Shown here piece after piece: positions 17,648-25,298 of a DNA stretch of 63,444 bases. The notes beneath the pieces were generated by a model. That model did no database searches. It worked only from the letters and a program-made list of their open reading frames with translations, and had not been told where the DNA came from. Source of the DNA: an uncultured Bacteroidales bacterium. GTDB lineage: Bacteria; Bacteroidota; Bacteroidia; Bacteroidales; F082. A program made the position numbers and the translations under genes. The stretch spans positions 1-63,444 of the forward strand of contig CAMZAM010000012.1 of the NCBI GenBank assembly GCA_947304185.1. Direction: 5' to 3'. Positions within the stretch are counted from its first letter, which is position 1, and every line of letters begins with the position of its first letter.

Positions 17648-17655
17648 CAAAAGTA
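17648..17655 (-). promoter_or_regulatory. -7 box of the GH92-SLC13 operon
   Basis: The minus strand reads TACTTTTG, 21 bp before the GH92 start. It lies only 13 bp from the divergent msrA box. Confidence 0.55.
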
Positions 17656-17668
17656 AAGAAAAAAGACG

Positions 17669-17676
17669 TACATTTG
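17669..17676 (+). promoter_or_regulatory. -7 box of msrA
   Basis: TACATTTG lies 15 bp before the ATG at 17692. An in-frame TTG at 17674 falls inside the box and can be excluded as the start. Confidence 0.6.
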
Positions 17677-17691
17677 CGAAAAAATATAACA

Positions 17692-18198
17692 ATGACAAAA
17701 CAAATATTTCTTGCAGGCGGCTGCTTCTGGGGCACCGAGCATTATTTCAAGATGATAAACGGTGTGGTTGAGACAAAAGTCGGTTATGCCAACAGCATCA
17801 AGGAAAACCCGACATATAAAGAGGTTTGCAGCGGTGAAACCAAGGCTGCCGAGACCGTCATGGTGGAATACGACCCATCGGAAGTCAGCCTCGAATTCCT
17901 GCTCAACATGTATTTCCATGCCATCGACCCGACAAGCATTAACCAGCAAGGTCACGACGTTGGATTACAATATCGCACTGGCATCTATTACACCGATGTC
18001 GCTGATTTACAGACTATTAACAAAGTGATGGCGGAGCAGCAAGCTAAAATCGATGGTAAAATCGCCGTCGAGGTCATGCCGTTGCAGAATTTCTACACCG
18101 CCGAAGACTATCACCAAGATTATCTCGAGAAAAACCCTGACGGATACTGTCATCTCCCATTGGAATTGTTTGAATGGGTTAAGTCACAAAACATGTAA
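17692..18198 (+). CDS. msrA: Peptide-methionine (S)-S-oxide reductase MsrA
   Basis: The 168-aa enzyme reduces the S-epimer of methionine sulphoxide in proteins. The active-site motif GGCFWGTEHYF is at the N-terminus with the nucleophile Cys11. The expected substrate-binding blocks follow: VGYANS, KAAETVMVEYDP, TSINQQGHDVGLQYRTGIYY and FYTAEDYHQDY. It is a stand-alone MsrA with no fused MsrB domain. It is cytoplasmic, as no leader is visible. It is transcribed divergently from the GH92 gene with closely spaced promoters, and is followed 5 bp after the stop by a palindromic terminator shared with the opposing gene. Confidence 0.95.
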   Translation: MTKQIFLAGGCFWGTEHYFKMINGVVETKVGYANSIKENPTYKEVCSGETKAAETVMVEYDPSEVSLEFLLNMYFHAIDPTSINQQGHDVGLQYRTGIYYTDVADLQTINKVMAEQQAKIDGKIAVEVMPLQNFYTAEDYHQDYLEKNPDGYCHLPLELFEWVKSQNM

Positions 18199-18203
18199 AA
18201 AAA

Positions 18204-18233
18204 TGTAGAGACGCGCCATGGTGCGTCTCTACA
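18204..18233. terminator. 30-bp near-perfect palindrome, bidirectional terminator or REP-like unit
   Basis: TGTAGAGACGC and GCGTCTCTACA flank a short GCCATG-type centre, with one mismatch over 30 bp. It sits between convergent msrA and the EF-hand membrane protein gene, with A residues on one side. GTAGAGACG palindromes of this sort recur in many Bacteroidota and cyanobacterial genomes as far as I recall. Confidence 0.7.
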
Positions 18234-18256
18234 ATCATTTCACCAAAATATGATGA

Positions 18257-20464
18257 TTATTCCGCTGGCACTTCAGCCGGTGTCTCAGCTGCTGTCTCAA
18301 CAACCTCTTCCACCTGTGCTTCCTGCGGCCAGAATGGGCGCATGCTCTTCGGTAAGATGAAGTAAACCGCCACGCAGAGACAGATGAGCAAGAACAACCA
18401 TCTCAGCATTCTCTTCCACCATGGAGCCTTCGTTGTATACGGGTCTTTTGTCTTAACAATCGGATACTTGGCGATGCCTGTCAATGTAGCACCGAACTTG
18501 GTGTTGACCAGTATTCTCTGGTTCAAAGCCCAACCGTTGGCGTTCAAGATAGGCGCGAGGTTACGTTTGCGCAACTTCAGCCATGCCATGATCATACTTG
18601 GACCTGAGATAATCGCGATGATAATCAAGAAGAATATCACGATATTGTACCAATGTGCTCCAAGCCACTCAAACAATCCGCCAATAGCAGAAGCCACCAA
18701 GCCTATTGCCAAGCCTATTGCTGCGAAGATACCGGCGAACTTAGCGATGTCGAACGGTGGTTTCACCTCAGGTTTCTTGCCGTCGGCAGGAATCTCAGCG
18801 TTGTTGATCTTCGAGTTGGCGTCGGACATCACCTTTGCGTCTTTTTCAGCAGCGCGTTTGTTAATCATGTCTTCGACCGACTTTGCCATCTTGCGGTAAG
18901 GCGACCAGAAGGCCTGACGGATGCTGATAGGATTATCAACGATCTTTGTCACCACGGCATTCCAGCCGAGACCATCGTTGTCATAGAACACGGCGTGTTT
19001 GCCCACCATGATATCACCAACGTCACCATCGGTAACCACTGCGGCGATGTTCAAAGTGCCCGGCTTGCTCTTGCAGGTGCAGTCGCAGTAGAGGATGTAC
19101 ATGTTGCTGAGCGGTGCCATGGCGCCTTGTGCACCCATGTCGTTCACCTTAACGCAGAGTTCGCAGGCGCGCTCGTCGATGTACAACGTACCGGCCTGGA
19201 AGATAGCTCTCTTCTCAGGTGAATAGAAGTCGCTGAATGTCACGAAGTTAGTGAGCAAGGTATAGAAGTCTCTATAGTAATGCAACAGCCTGTCGACCTG
19301 GTCGATAGCGTTCGACTTGCTCTCGAGGGCCTGATCTTGTGCCACGAGGTCGAGAAGCACTTCTTTCTTGTTCTCAGCGAGGATGGCCTTTGCTGCGTCA
19401 TAGCCCAAGCCTTCGACGGCAGCACCGGCTTTAGTACCCATCCAGGCATTGTAGGCGTTGTATTTAGCTAAGATGCCAAACCATTGATCCTCAGTGATAT
19501 ACTCTGCTTTCTTGTATTCCTTGTCAATGACGAGAGTCTTCAGGGTTGCCATGGCGCCAGCCCATGCCGGGTTGACTTCCTTACCTAATGGCAGTTGATG
19601 CTCAGCGTTGACGCGTGCCAACGGGTATGTCGCGATCTCATCAGTGCTTGCAGCGAGGTTGTTATCGCTGATCTCACCGATTTTGGCTGACGAGACATCC
19701 AAAACTGCTGCGCTGTCGGTGTTGAATGAAGCGAGTTTGCAACGCATGAAGAAGTCTTCAACCTTATCTTTCACTGCCATCACTGCCGCGAGGGCGTTGG
19801 CGGTGTTGTCGCCATAAGGGAAGATATTGTCTTTGTCAGCGTCACCGGCTTCTTTCCATGCTGTGTAGTCGGCCAGAGCCTGATAGAACGCCTCTATCTT
19901 ATCGGTGTCGATACCCGGGTCGCCGCTTCTGTCGGTGACGTTACCCATGCAGTCTAAGATGTTCTTGATGAGCGCCTTGATAGCCTCGTCGTCAGCGCTG
20001 TTCTCGGTGATGATGCCGTCGCCGTTGAAACGTGTCTTGGCGAAGATAGCGATGCTGTCCGACACATCGGCTACCGAGATCTCGTTTTTCTCAAGTCCGA
20101 GATTTTCAAGGATCTGCTTTGATGTCTCAAGAAGATGTAAGCCTTCTTCATTGCTGGTGTTGAATGCCGAGAACGGCAGCACACTCGAGCGTTTTAATAA
20201 TAATTCAGGGTCGTTGATGACCGAGGTGAGCCATTTCGATGCGGCCACAATCTCTTCGATGTGGATCTTGCCGTCACCGTTGGTGTCGAGCATCGTCATG
20301 GTCTTTTCGTCGATCTCCAGACCTTTCAGCGGACAGCTCAAGGCCGTCCAGAGTTTTCTGTCAAGCTCATCCAAATGCAGGATGTCCTGTCCCGACTCGA
20401 TGCTCACTCTCGTGACACCGCCGACGGTCGAAAACTTCCAATCGTAATTGCCATTTGATTTCAT
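18257..20464 (-). CDS. EF-hand containing membrane protein of unknown function
   Basis: The 735-aa protein has no family I can name. Residues 60-71 (DTNGDGKIHIEE) form a canonical EF-hand loop with Asp60, Asn62, Asp64, Lys66, Ile67 and Glu71. A weaker FNGDGIITEN stretch near 155 may be a degenerate second site. The middle is helical, with a Cys-rich YCDCTCKSKPG near 480. Three hydrophobic segments lie in the C-terminal third (FAGIFAAIGLAIGLVASAIG, then YNIVIFFLIIIAIISG, then MLRWLFLLICLCVAVYFIL), and an acidic Ala/Pro/Glu tail closes it. No signal peptide is visible, so the large N-terminal part is probably cytoplasmic. It lies 12 bp downstream of the phosphoesterase gene, in the same operon. 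Role unknown; calcium binding is inferred from the loop. Confidence 0.8.
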   Translation of the reverse strand: MKSNGNYDWKFSTVGGVTRVSIESGQDILHLDELDRKLWTALSCPLKGLEIDEKTMTMLDTNGDGKIHIEEIVAASKWLTSVINDPELLLKRSSVLPFSAFNTSNEEGLHLLETSKQILENLGLEKNEISVADVSDSIAIFAKTRFNGDGIITENSADDEAIKALIKNILDCMGNVTDRSGDPGIDTDKIEAFYQALADYTAWKEAGDADKDNIFPYGDNTANALAAVMAVKDKVEDFFMRCKLASFNTDSAAVLDVSSAKIGEISDNNLAASTDEIATYPLARVNAEHQLPLGKEVNPAWAGAMATLKTLVIDKEYKKAEYITEDQWFGILAKYNAYNAWMGTKAGAAVEGLGYDAAKAILAENKKEVLLDLVAQDQALESKSNAIDQVDRLLHYYRDFYTLLTNFVTFSDFYSPEKRAIFQAGTLYIDERACELCVKVNDMGAQGAMAPLSNMYILYCDCTCKSKPGTLNIAAVVTDGDVGDIMVGKHAVFYDNDGLGWNAVVTKIVDNPISIRQAFWSPYRKMAKSVEDMINKRAAEKDAKVMSDANSKINNAEIPADGKKPEVKPPFDIAKFAGIFAAIGLAIGLVASAIGGLFEWLGAHWYNIVIFFLIIIAIISGPSMIMAWLKLRKRNLAPILNANGWALNQRILVNTKFGATLTGIAKYPIVKTKDPYTTKAPWWKRMLRWLFLLICLCVAVYFILPKSMRPFWPQEAQVEEVVETAAETPAEVPAE

Positions 20465-20476
20465 GATAGTCTAGTT

Positions 20477-21394
20477 TTAATTAACCTTTATAAATTCAAA
20501 ATTTATATATCTTCCAACATTTAAAATCGTGTAATATGCATCAGGATAATGATCTTCCAACGCATCGACCCTCAGATAAACCACGTCCTTGAACGTCGTC
20601 AGGTCGCGCGAATGCGAATGTCCCTGTAACACCAGCGAGACATCGTATCTGTCAAATAAATCAAGCAAATCATAGGTCTCCTCGAGGTTAAAATTGCTCG
20701 TATGGCCTTGCGATGTGTCTTTTTTAAAGAGATGGGTATGCGTGAACACCACAATATGCCGATATCCCTGATTGTGTTTTTCGCTCAGCAAGCCTTCAAG
20801 CCAGTCGCGTTGGTCAACGCCAAGCGTGCCGCTGCCTGATTCAATCGCTATATACAAATCTTTGTTTCCGCTAACTGTCTGAACCTCAAACCAATACGTC
20901 GAAGATCCGAATCTCTTGAAATATTCAGGCCATTGGTCAAAATAGAGGTCGTGGTTACCCACGGTATAATAAACCTTACGTCCCGCGTCGGTGACAGGCT
21001 GTACATGTTCTGCAAAATAATCGAAATGATCCGTCGCGTTGATGAGATCGCCGAGACACAAAGCAAACGGCGCAGCCACAGTATCGGCAAGATAATCCGA
21101 AACAAAACTATCGAGGTTATCTGTCGAGAAGTCAACGTGGATGTCGCTCATCACATAAACCTCATAGTCATCAGGCACTCCCGTGATCTTATCATAGCCA
21201 TGCTCCGCGTTATACGACATCGACTGCGCAAAACGCTCATCTGGCGATTCATTTCCGGTGTAAAAAATACCCAGATAATCGATGTTTTTCCCGCAGGAAA
21301 CCAGCATCAACAATAAGATGACGTAAGCCGTCATTTCGACCGACCGCAGGGAGCGGAGAAATCTCATCCAATTATATTTTGTATTATCTTTCAT
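20477..21394 (-). CDS. Calcineurin-type metallophosphoesterase lipoprotein
   Basis: The 305-aa protein has the full metallophosphoesterase motif set: MSDIHVDF, CLGDLINATDH, TVGNHDLY, VVFTHTHLF and LQGHSHS. It binds two metal ions and would hydrolyse phosphoesters; the substrate is unknown. The hydrophobic stretch YVILLLMLVSC ends in a lipobox Cys31, so it is probably a lipoprotein. The start is uncertain. ATGs at 21394 (Met1), 21367 (Met10) and 21334 (Met21) all precede the signal peptide, and all three lie inside a MITE-like element at 21330-21455. Met10 would give a positively charged n-region (MRFLRSLRSVEM). It is the middle gene of a barrel, phosphoesterase, EF-hand operon. Confidence 0.85.
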   Translation of the reverse strand: MKDNTKYNWMRFLRSLRSVEMTAYVILLLMLVSCGKNIDYLGIFYTGNESPDERFAQSMSYNAEHGYDKITGVPDDYEVYVMSDIHVDFSTDNLDSFVSDYLADTVAAPFALCLGDLINATDHFDYFAEHVQPVTDAGRKVYYTVGNHDLYFDQWPEYFKRFGSSTYWFEVQTVSGNKDLYIAIESGSGTLGVDQRDWLEGLLSEKHNQGYRHIVVFTHTHLFKKDTSQGHTSNFNLEETYDLLDLFDRYDVSLVLQGHSHSRDLTTFKDVVYLRVDALEDHYPDAYYTILNVGRYINFEFIKVN

Positions 21395-21455
21395 TTAATT
21401 TTCTTTTTATTTTGTCGGAGATTTCTCCATTACGCTTCGCTCCAGTCGAAATGAC
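21330..21455. mobile_element. MITE-like inverted-repeat element, copy 1 (126 bp)
   Basis: The ends are a perfect 10-bp inverted repeat, GTCATTTCGA (21330-21339) and TCGAAATGAC (21446-21455). Each arm also ends inwards with GAGAAATCTC or its complement, so each arm is about 36-38 bp. The centre is 52 bp of AT-rich DNA. A second copy with the same plan is at 58791-58924. No transposase is encoded, and I see no clear target-site duplication. Confidence 0.65.
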
Positions 21456-22159
21456 ACTCCAACCCTCAACACCGCTTCATAAAATTTCACTGTACCGTGA
21501 AACATCCCAGCCGACTGCATCGTACCTTCCACCACAGCACTCCAACGTTTTGCGAAGTCACATCTTCCGCCAAGGGCAAAGATAGGCTCCCACATACGCT
21601 CATATTCGTAATCATTGTAATTTGAGCCAACGAGATAAATATCCCATTTATGGTCGAATCCCATGATGCTCACTTTCACCTTATACAACAGGTTAAACGG
21701 CTCGGTAACCGGACTGTCGGTCGAATGCCAGTCGCGATTCAGAGCGTCCATAGTACGCGAAAAAACTCCAACTTGTGCCGAAAAATGGCGCATCTTAAAG
21801 CCCACGCTGCCTGCGTAGACAAACTCGAAAGCATTATATTTTTCAAAAACCCGCGAATGCAGCGTCCCATCAACGAAGATATAGCCGTTGCGGCATACTT
21901 GAAACGACGGACTGACGGTGATGCCAAACGAAAAAGTCTTCGCTGTAAGCGCCTCGAGGTTAAGCGTGACATCGGTGTTGTCGACATGCAGAACGCCTTT
22001 CAGGTCGGTGCCGCCATACCATCGGTAGGTGTGATTATATCCGATAAGTTCCTGAGCCATAAAATCAGCGGAGACATTGTGTTTCTTAGCCTCTTGAGCA
22101 TTCACTAAGAGAACAGAAAACAGACAAAGCAGCAGAAAAATATGGCGTTTTCCGGACAT
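21407..22159 (-). CDS. Outer-membrane beta-barrel-like protein, C-terminus altered by an inserted element
   Basis: The 250-aa protein has a signal peptide (FLLLCLFSVLLVNAQ) and alternating hydrophobic strands throughout, such as FSFGITVSPSFQVCR, FVYAGSVGFKMRHFSAQVGV and AVLRVGV, typical of a small outer-membrane barrel. I do not recognise a named family. The last 15 residues, from Ser236 to Lys250 (SFRLERSVMEKSPTK), are encoded inside the MITE-like element at 21330-21455. The natural C-terminal strand therefore joins sequence supplied by the element. It is the first gene of a three-gene operon with its own promoter, 12 bp before the phosphoesterase gene. Confidence 0.75.
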   Translation of the reverse strand: MSGKRHIFLLLCLFSVLLVNAQEAKKHNVSADFMAQELIGYNHTYRWYGGTDLKGVLHVDNTDVTLNLEALTAKTFSFGITVSPSFQVCRNGYIFVDGTLHSRVFEKYNAFEFVYAGSVGFKMRHFSAQVGVFSRTMDALNRDWHSTDSPVTEPFNLLYKVKVSIMGFDHKWDIYLVGSNYNDYEYERMWEPIFALGGRCDFAKRWSAVVEGTMQSAGMFHGTVKFYEAVLRVGVSFRLERSVMEKSPTK

Positions 22160-22185
22160 TTTTTGTCAATCAATTATTATCATCG

Positions 22186-22193
22186 CAAATTTA
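22186..22193 (-). promoter_or_regulatory. -7 box of the barrel-phosphoesterase-EF-hand operon
   Basis: The minus strand reads TAAATTTG, 26 bp before the start at 22159. Confidence 0.55.
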
Positions 22194-22230
22194 TAAAAAA
22201 AACTATCTTATTTCACATTAAATTTTTTAG

Positions 22231-22238
22231 TATTTTTG
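22231..22238 (+). promoter_or_regulatory. -7 box of apt
   Basis: TATTTTTG lies 18 bp before the ATG at 22257. Confidence 0.55.
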
Positions 22239-22256
22239 CTTTTTAAAAAATAAGGT

Positions 22257-22781
22257 ATGAAAACCATCAAAGATTATATCCGCACCATCCCCGATTTTCC
22301 TAAGAAAGGGATAATGTTCCGCGACATCACGACCATCATCAACGACGGCGACGGCTTCCGCTTAGCCATCGACACTATGTGTGACATGGTGAAAGACCTC
22401 GATTTCGACGTGATAGCCGGTGCTGAGTCGCGCGGCTTCATCTTCGGAGCGCCCATGGCCTACCGCGAACATAAGCCGTTTGTGCTGATACGTAAGAAAG
22501 GCAAGCTCCCAGGTAAGACCATCTCACAGAGCTACGACCTTGAATACGGCAGCACTGAGATTGAGATGCATGTGGATAGCTTTGAGAAAGGCGCCAAGGT
22601 GCTCATCGTCGACGACCTCATCGCCACAGGAGGCACCACCGAGGCCATGATAAAACTCGTGGAGAAACTCGGCGGCAAAGTGGTGGGAGTGTGCGTCCTC
22701 ATCGAGCTTCCTGAACTCGGCGGCCGCGAGAAGATCAAGGGCTATCGACTCGACAGCGCCGTGACGTTTGAGGGTGAATAA
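22257..22781 (+). CDS. apt: Adenine phosphoribosyltransferase
   Basis: The 174-aa purine-salvage enzyme makes AMP from adenine and PRPP in the cytoplasm. The N-terminal family stretch IPDFPKKGIMFRDIT is intact, as are AGAESRGFIFGAPMAY and the PRPP-binding loop VLIVDDLIATGGT at about 115-127. Length matches the family. It has its own promoter, and gldF follows 12 bp after its stop. Apt is therefore probably the first gene of a unit with gldF, gldG and the DUF4340 gene, though the functional link is only positional. Confidence 0.95.
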   Translation: MKTIKDYIRTIPDFPKKGIMFRDITTIINDGDGFRLAIDTMCDMVKDLDFDVIAGAESRGFIFGAPMAYREHKPFVLIRKKGKLPGKTISQSYDLEYGSTEIEMHVDSFEKGAKVLIVDDLIATGGTTEAMIKLVEKLGGKVVGVCVLIELPELGGREKIKGYRLDSAVTFEGE

Positions 22782-22793
22782 TGATTTTTGACT

Positions 22794-23525
22794 ATGTACG
22801 CTCTTTTTAAGAAAGAAATAAACAACTTTTTAAGCTCGCTCATCGGGATAATGGTGGTGGTGGTCTTCCTGCTCATCACCGGACTGTTCCTTTGGGTGTT
22901 TCAAAGCGATTTTAACATCACGACATACGGCTACGCCAGCCTCGACAGCCTGTTTATCATCGCTCCATGGGTGTTTTTGTTTCTCGTGCCCGCCGTCACC
23001 ATGCGTTTCTTTGCCGAAGAAAAACGTACCGGCACCATCGAGATGCTGCTCACCAAGCCGCTGTCCGACTGGCAGATCGTAGGCGCTAAATACCTCGCCG
23101 GCGTCACACTCGTACTTCTCGCGCTCATCCCGACATTGATATATTTCATCTCCATCTCACGCCTCGCCATGCCAGTAGGCAACGTCGACGCCGGCGGGAT
23201 ATGGGGCTCATACATAGGGTTGTTCTTCCTCAGCGCAGCATTCGTCTCAATAGGCGTCTTCTGCAGCTCAGTGACAAACAACCAGATCCTCGCTTTCATA
23301 CTCGCAGTGTTCCTCTGCGGATTCTTATACATCGGTTTTGAACTGATTTACTCGATGTCACTGTTCGGAAAAGTCGACCTGTTCATCCAACAGCTCGGCA
23401 TGGCAGCACACTACAGCTCGATGAGCCGCGGCGTAATCGACACCCGAGACCTGATATATTTTCTCAGCGTGATTGTGTTATTCTTAAGCATGACAAAACT
23501 CACTTTGTCAAGCAGAAAATGGTAG
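22794..23525 (+). CDS. gldF: Gliding-motility ABC transporter permease GldF
   Basis: GldF is the membrane subunit of the GldA-GldF-GldG ABC transporter of Bacteroidota, linked to gliding in flavobacteria. The 243-aa protein has six hydrophobic segments, starting MYALFKKEINNFLSSLIG. It contains the ABC-2-type stretch FFAEEKRTGTIEMLLTKPLS at about 69-88. Starting at the ATG at 22794 is preferred to the TTG at 22788. It ends 9 bp before gldG. No gldA (ATPase) gene is in the window, so the ATPase must come from elsewhere. The organism has T9SS substrates, but gldF and gldG are not T9SS core components. Confidence 0.9.
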   Translation: MYALFKKEINNFLSSLIGIMVVVVFLLITGLFLWVFQSDFNITTYGYASLDSLFIIAPWVFLFLVPAVTMRFFAEEKRTGTIEMLLTKPLSDWQIVGAKYLAGVTLVLLALIPTLIYFISISRLAMPVGNVDAGGIWGSYIGLFFLSAAFVSIGVFCSSVTNNQILAFILAVFLCGFLYIGFELIYSMSLFGKVDLFIQQLGMAAHYSSMSRGVIDTRDLIYFLSVIVLFLSMTKLTLSSRKW

Positions 23526-23534
23526 GAGGCAGCG

Positions 23535-25298
23535 ATGGATAACAAGAGAAAAAATATCAAGAGAAACGAAATAATGTCTTTGATTATCACATTGATAATC
23601 ATTGTGTTGATAAACATCATCGGGTCGTTCGTCTACACCCGTTTTGACCTCACTTCAGAGAAGAGATACACCCTTTCGGATACATCAAAGGAGATTCTGA
23701 AAGACCTCGACGACTATGTCTACTTCCGCGTCTATCTCGAAGGCGACTTCCCTGCAGGATTCAAGAAGCTCCGCAAGGAGACGAAAGAGATGCTCGACGA
23801 GTTCCGCGCCTACTCCAAATTCATTGATTATGAATTCATTAACCCTTCGGAGAGCGACGACCCTACCGAGCGTCAGGAGACATATAAGATCCTTTGGCAA
23901 AACGGCTTGAACTATTATACCGAGACGGTGCAGACCAACAACGGCATGCAGCAAATCATGATCTGGCCAGGGATAATCATGAGTTATCGTGAGAACGAGC
24001 TCGCCATCGATCTCCTTTCCGGACAGTCAGGACAAAGCCAGGAAACAGTGTTGAACAACTCGGCTCAAGACCTTGAATATAAACTCATCAGTGCGATAAA
24101 GGAGATCGCGACGGTGAACCGTCGGACCGTCGCCTTCAGCGAAGGTCATGGCGAGCTCGCTGACCTCGAGATTTATGATATCGCTAACACTCTGGCACAA
24201 AAATATAACATCAGGCGCGCTACCCTTAACGGACAGCTCAACGCACTGTTGAAGAGAGACTTCGACCGCGACAGCAGCATCGTCATCAAGCCGGCTTTCG
24301 ACGCTCTCATCATCGCGAAACCTACACAACCGTTCTCCGAAAAGGATAAGTTCATCATCGACCAATATATCATGTACGGTGGCAAGGTGATGTGGCTCCT
24401 CGACCCTGTCAGCGCATCGATGGACAGCCTGCAAAGCGCCGAATCGACGATGGGTCTGGCACAGAACCTTAACCTCGACGACATGCTTTTCAACTACGGA
24501 CTGCGTCTCAACAAAAACCTGCTCCTCGCCTATCCTTGCGCCCAGATCGGACTCGTCACCGGACAAGGCAACAACCTGCAGAGCGTGCTCCTGCCATGGT
24601 ATTATTTCCCATTGCTAAACCCGGCGTCGGAACATCCTATAGTGAGAAACCTCGAGGCAGTGAAGGCAGAATTCGTAAGTTCTTTAGAGCCAACGACATC
24701 GGCGCCCGAGATTCAGAAGATCCCACTTCTCAAGACGTCGGATTACACCAAAACGGCAAGTGCCCCGGTATTCATTTCTCTCGAAATCCTTAACGAGCGT
24801 CCAAATGCAAGCATGTTCCCGCAAAAAGGCATGACGACGGCATTTCTACTCCACGGAAGCTTCAAATCGCTCTACGAATACCGCCTGCCTGAAGCCATCA
24901 CCGAGTCAGCCGAGATGGGGTTTAAATCTAACAGCGTCAACACCTCGATGATAGTCATCAGCGACGGCGACATCATCCGCAACCAGCTCGCTCAACTCGA
25001 CTACGCAAAGAAAAACAACAAACGCGTCGGCTCACCACTACCGTTGGGCTACGACCAATATACCAACATCACCTACGGTAACAAACAGTTTATCGAAAAC
25101 GCCGTATCGTATCTTCTTGAGGGTGAAGGACTTATCAGCATACGCTCACGCGAACTGAAGATCCGACTCCTCGACATGAATAAGGTCAACAGCAAACCTA
25201 TAATGTGGCAGATTATCAACGTCGTCGTGCCAAGTGCATTGGTGATAATATTAGGTATAGTATTGGCTGTCTTACGTAAGAAAAAATTCACAAAATGA
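23535..25298 (+). CDS. gldG: Gliding-motility ABC transporter auxiliary protein GldG
   Basis: GldG is a 587-aa protein with one N-terminal membrane segment (IIIVLINIIGSF, about 20-33) and one near the C-terminus (VVVPSALVIILGIVLAVL, about 563-580). The large periplasmic part between them has the typical start RFDLTSEKRYTLSDTSKEIL and a GAT-like block AFSEGHGELADLEIYDI near 202. Together with GldF it forms an ABC-type complex whose cargo is unknown. It overlaps the following DUF4340 gene by 4 nt (ATGA), a mark of translational coupling. Confidence 0.9.
   Translation: MDNKRKNIKRNEIMSLIITLIIIVLINIIGSFVYTRFDLTSEKRYTLSDTSKEILKDLDDYVYFRVYLEGDFPAGFKKLRKETKEMLDEFRAYSKFIDYEFINPSESDDPTERQETYKILWQNGLNYYTETVQTNNGMQQIMIWPGIIMSYRENELAIDLLSGQSGQSQETVLNNSAQDLEYKLISAIKEIATVNRRTVAFSEGHGELADLEIYDIANTLAQKYNIRRATLNGQLNALLKRDFDRDSSIVIKPAFDALIIAKPTQPFSEKDKFIIDQYIMYGGKVMWLLDPVSASMDSLQSAESTMGLAQNLNLDDMLFNYGLRLNKNLLLAYPCAQIGLVTGQGNNLQSVLLPWYYFPLLNPASEHPIVRNLEAVKAEFVSSLEPTTSAPEIQKIPLLKTSDYTKTASAPVFISLEILNERPNASMFPQKGMTTAFLLHGSFKSLYEYRLPEAITESAEMGFKSNSVNTSMIVISDGDIIRNQLAQLDYAKKNNKRVGSPLPLGYDQYTNITYGNKQFIENAVSYLLEGEGLISIRSRELKIRLLDMNKVNSKPIMWQIINVVVPSALVIILGIVLAVLRKKKFTK

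Noticed and set aside
18653..19222. 189-codon open frame antisense to the EF-hand protein gene
   Set aside because: Shadow of a well-supported gene on the other strand, with no promoter or recognisable motif.
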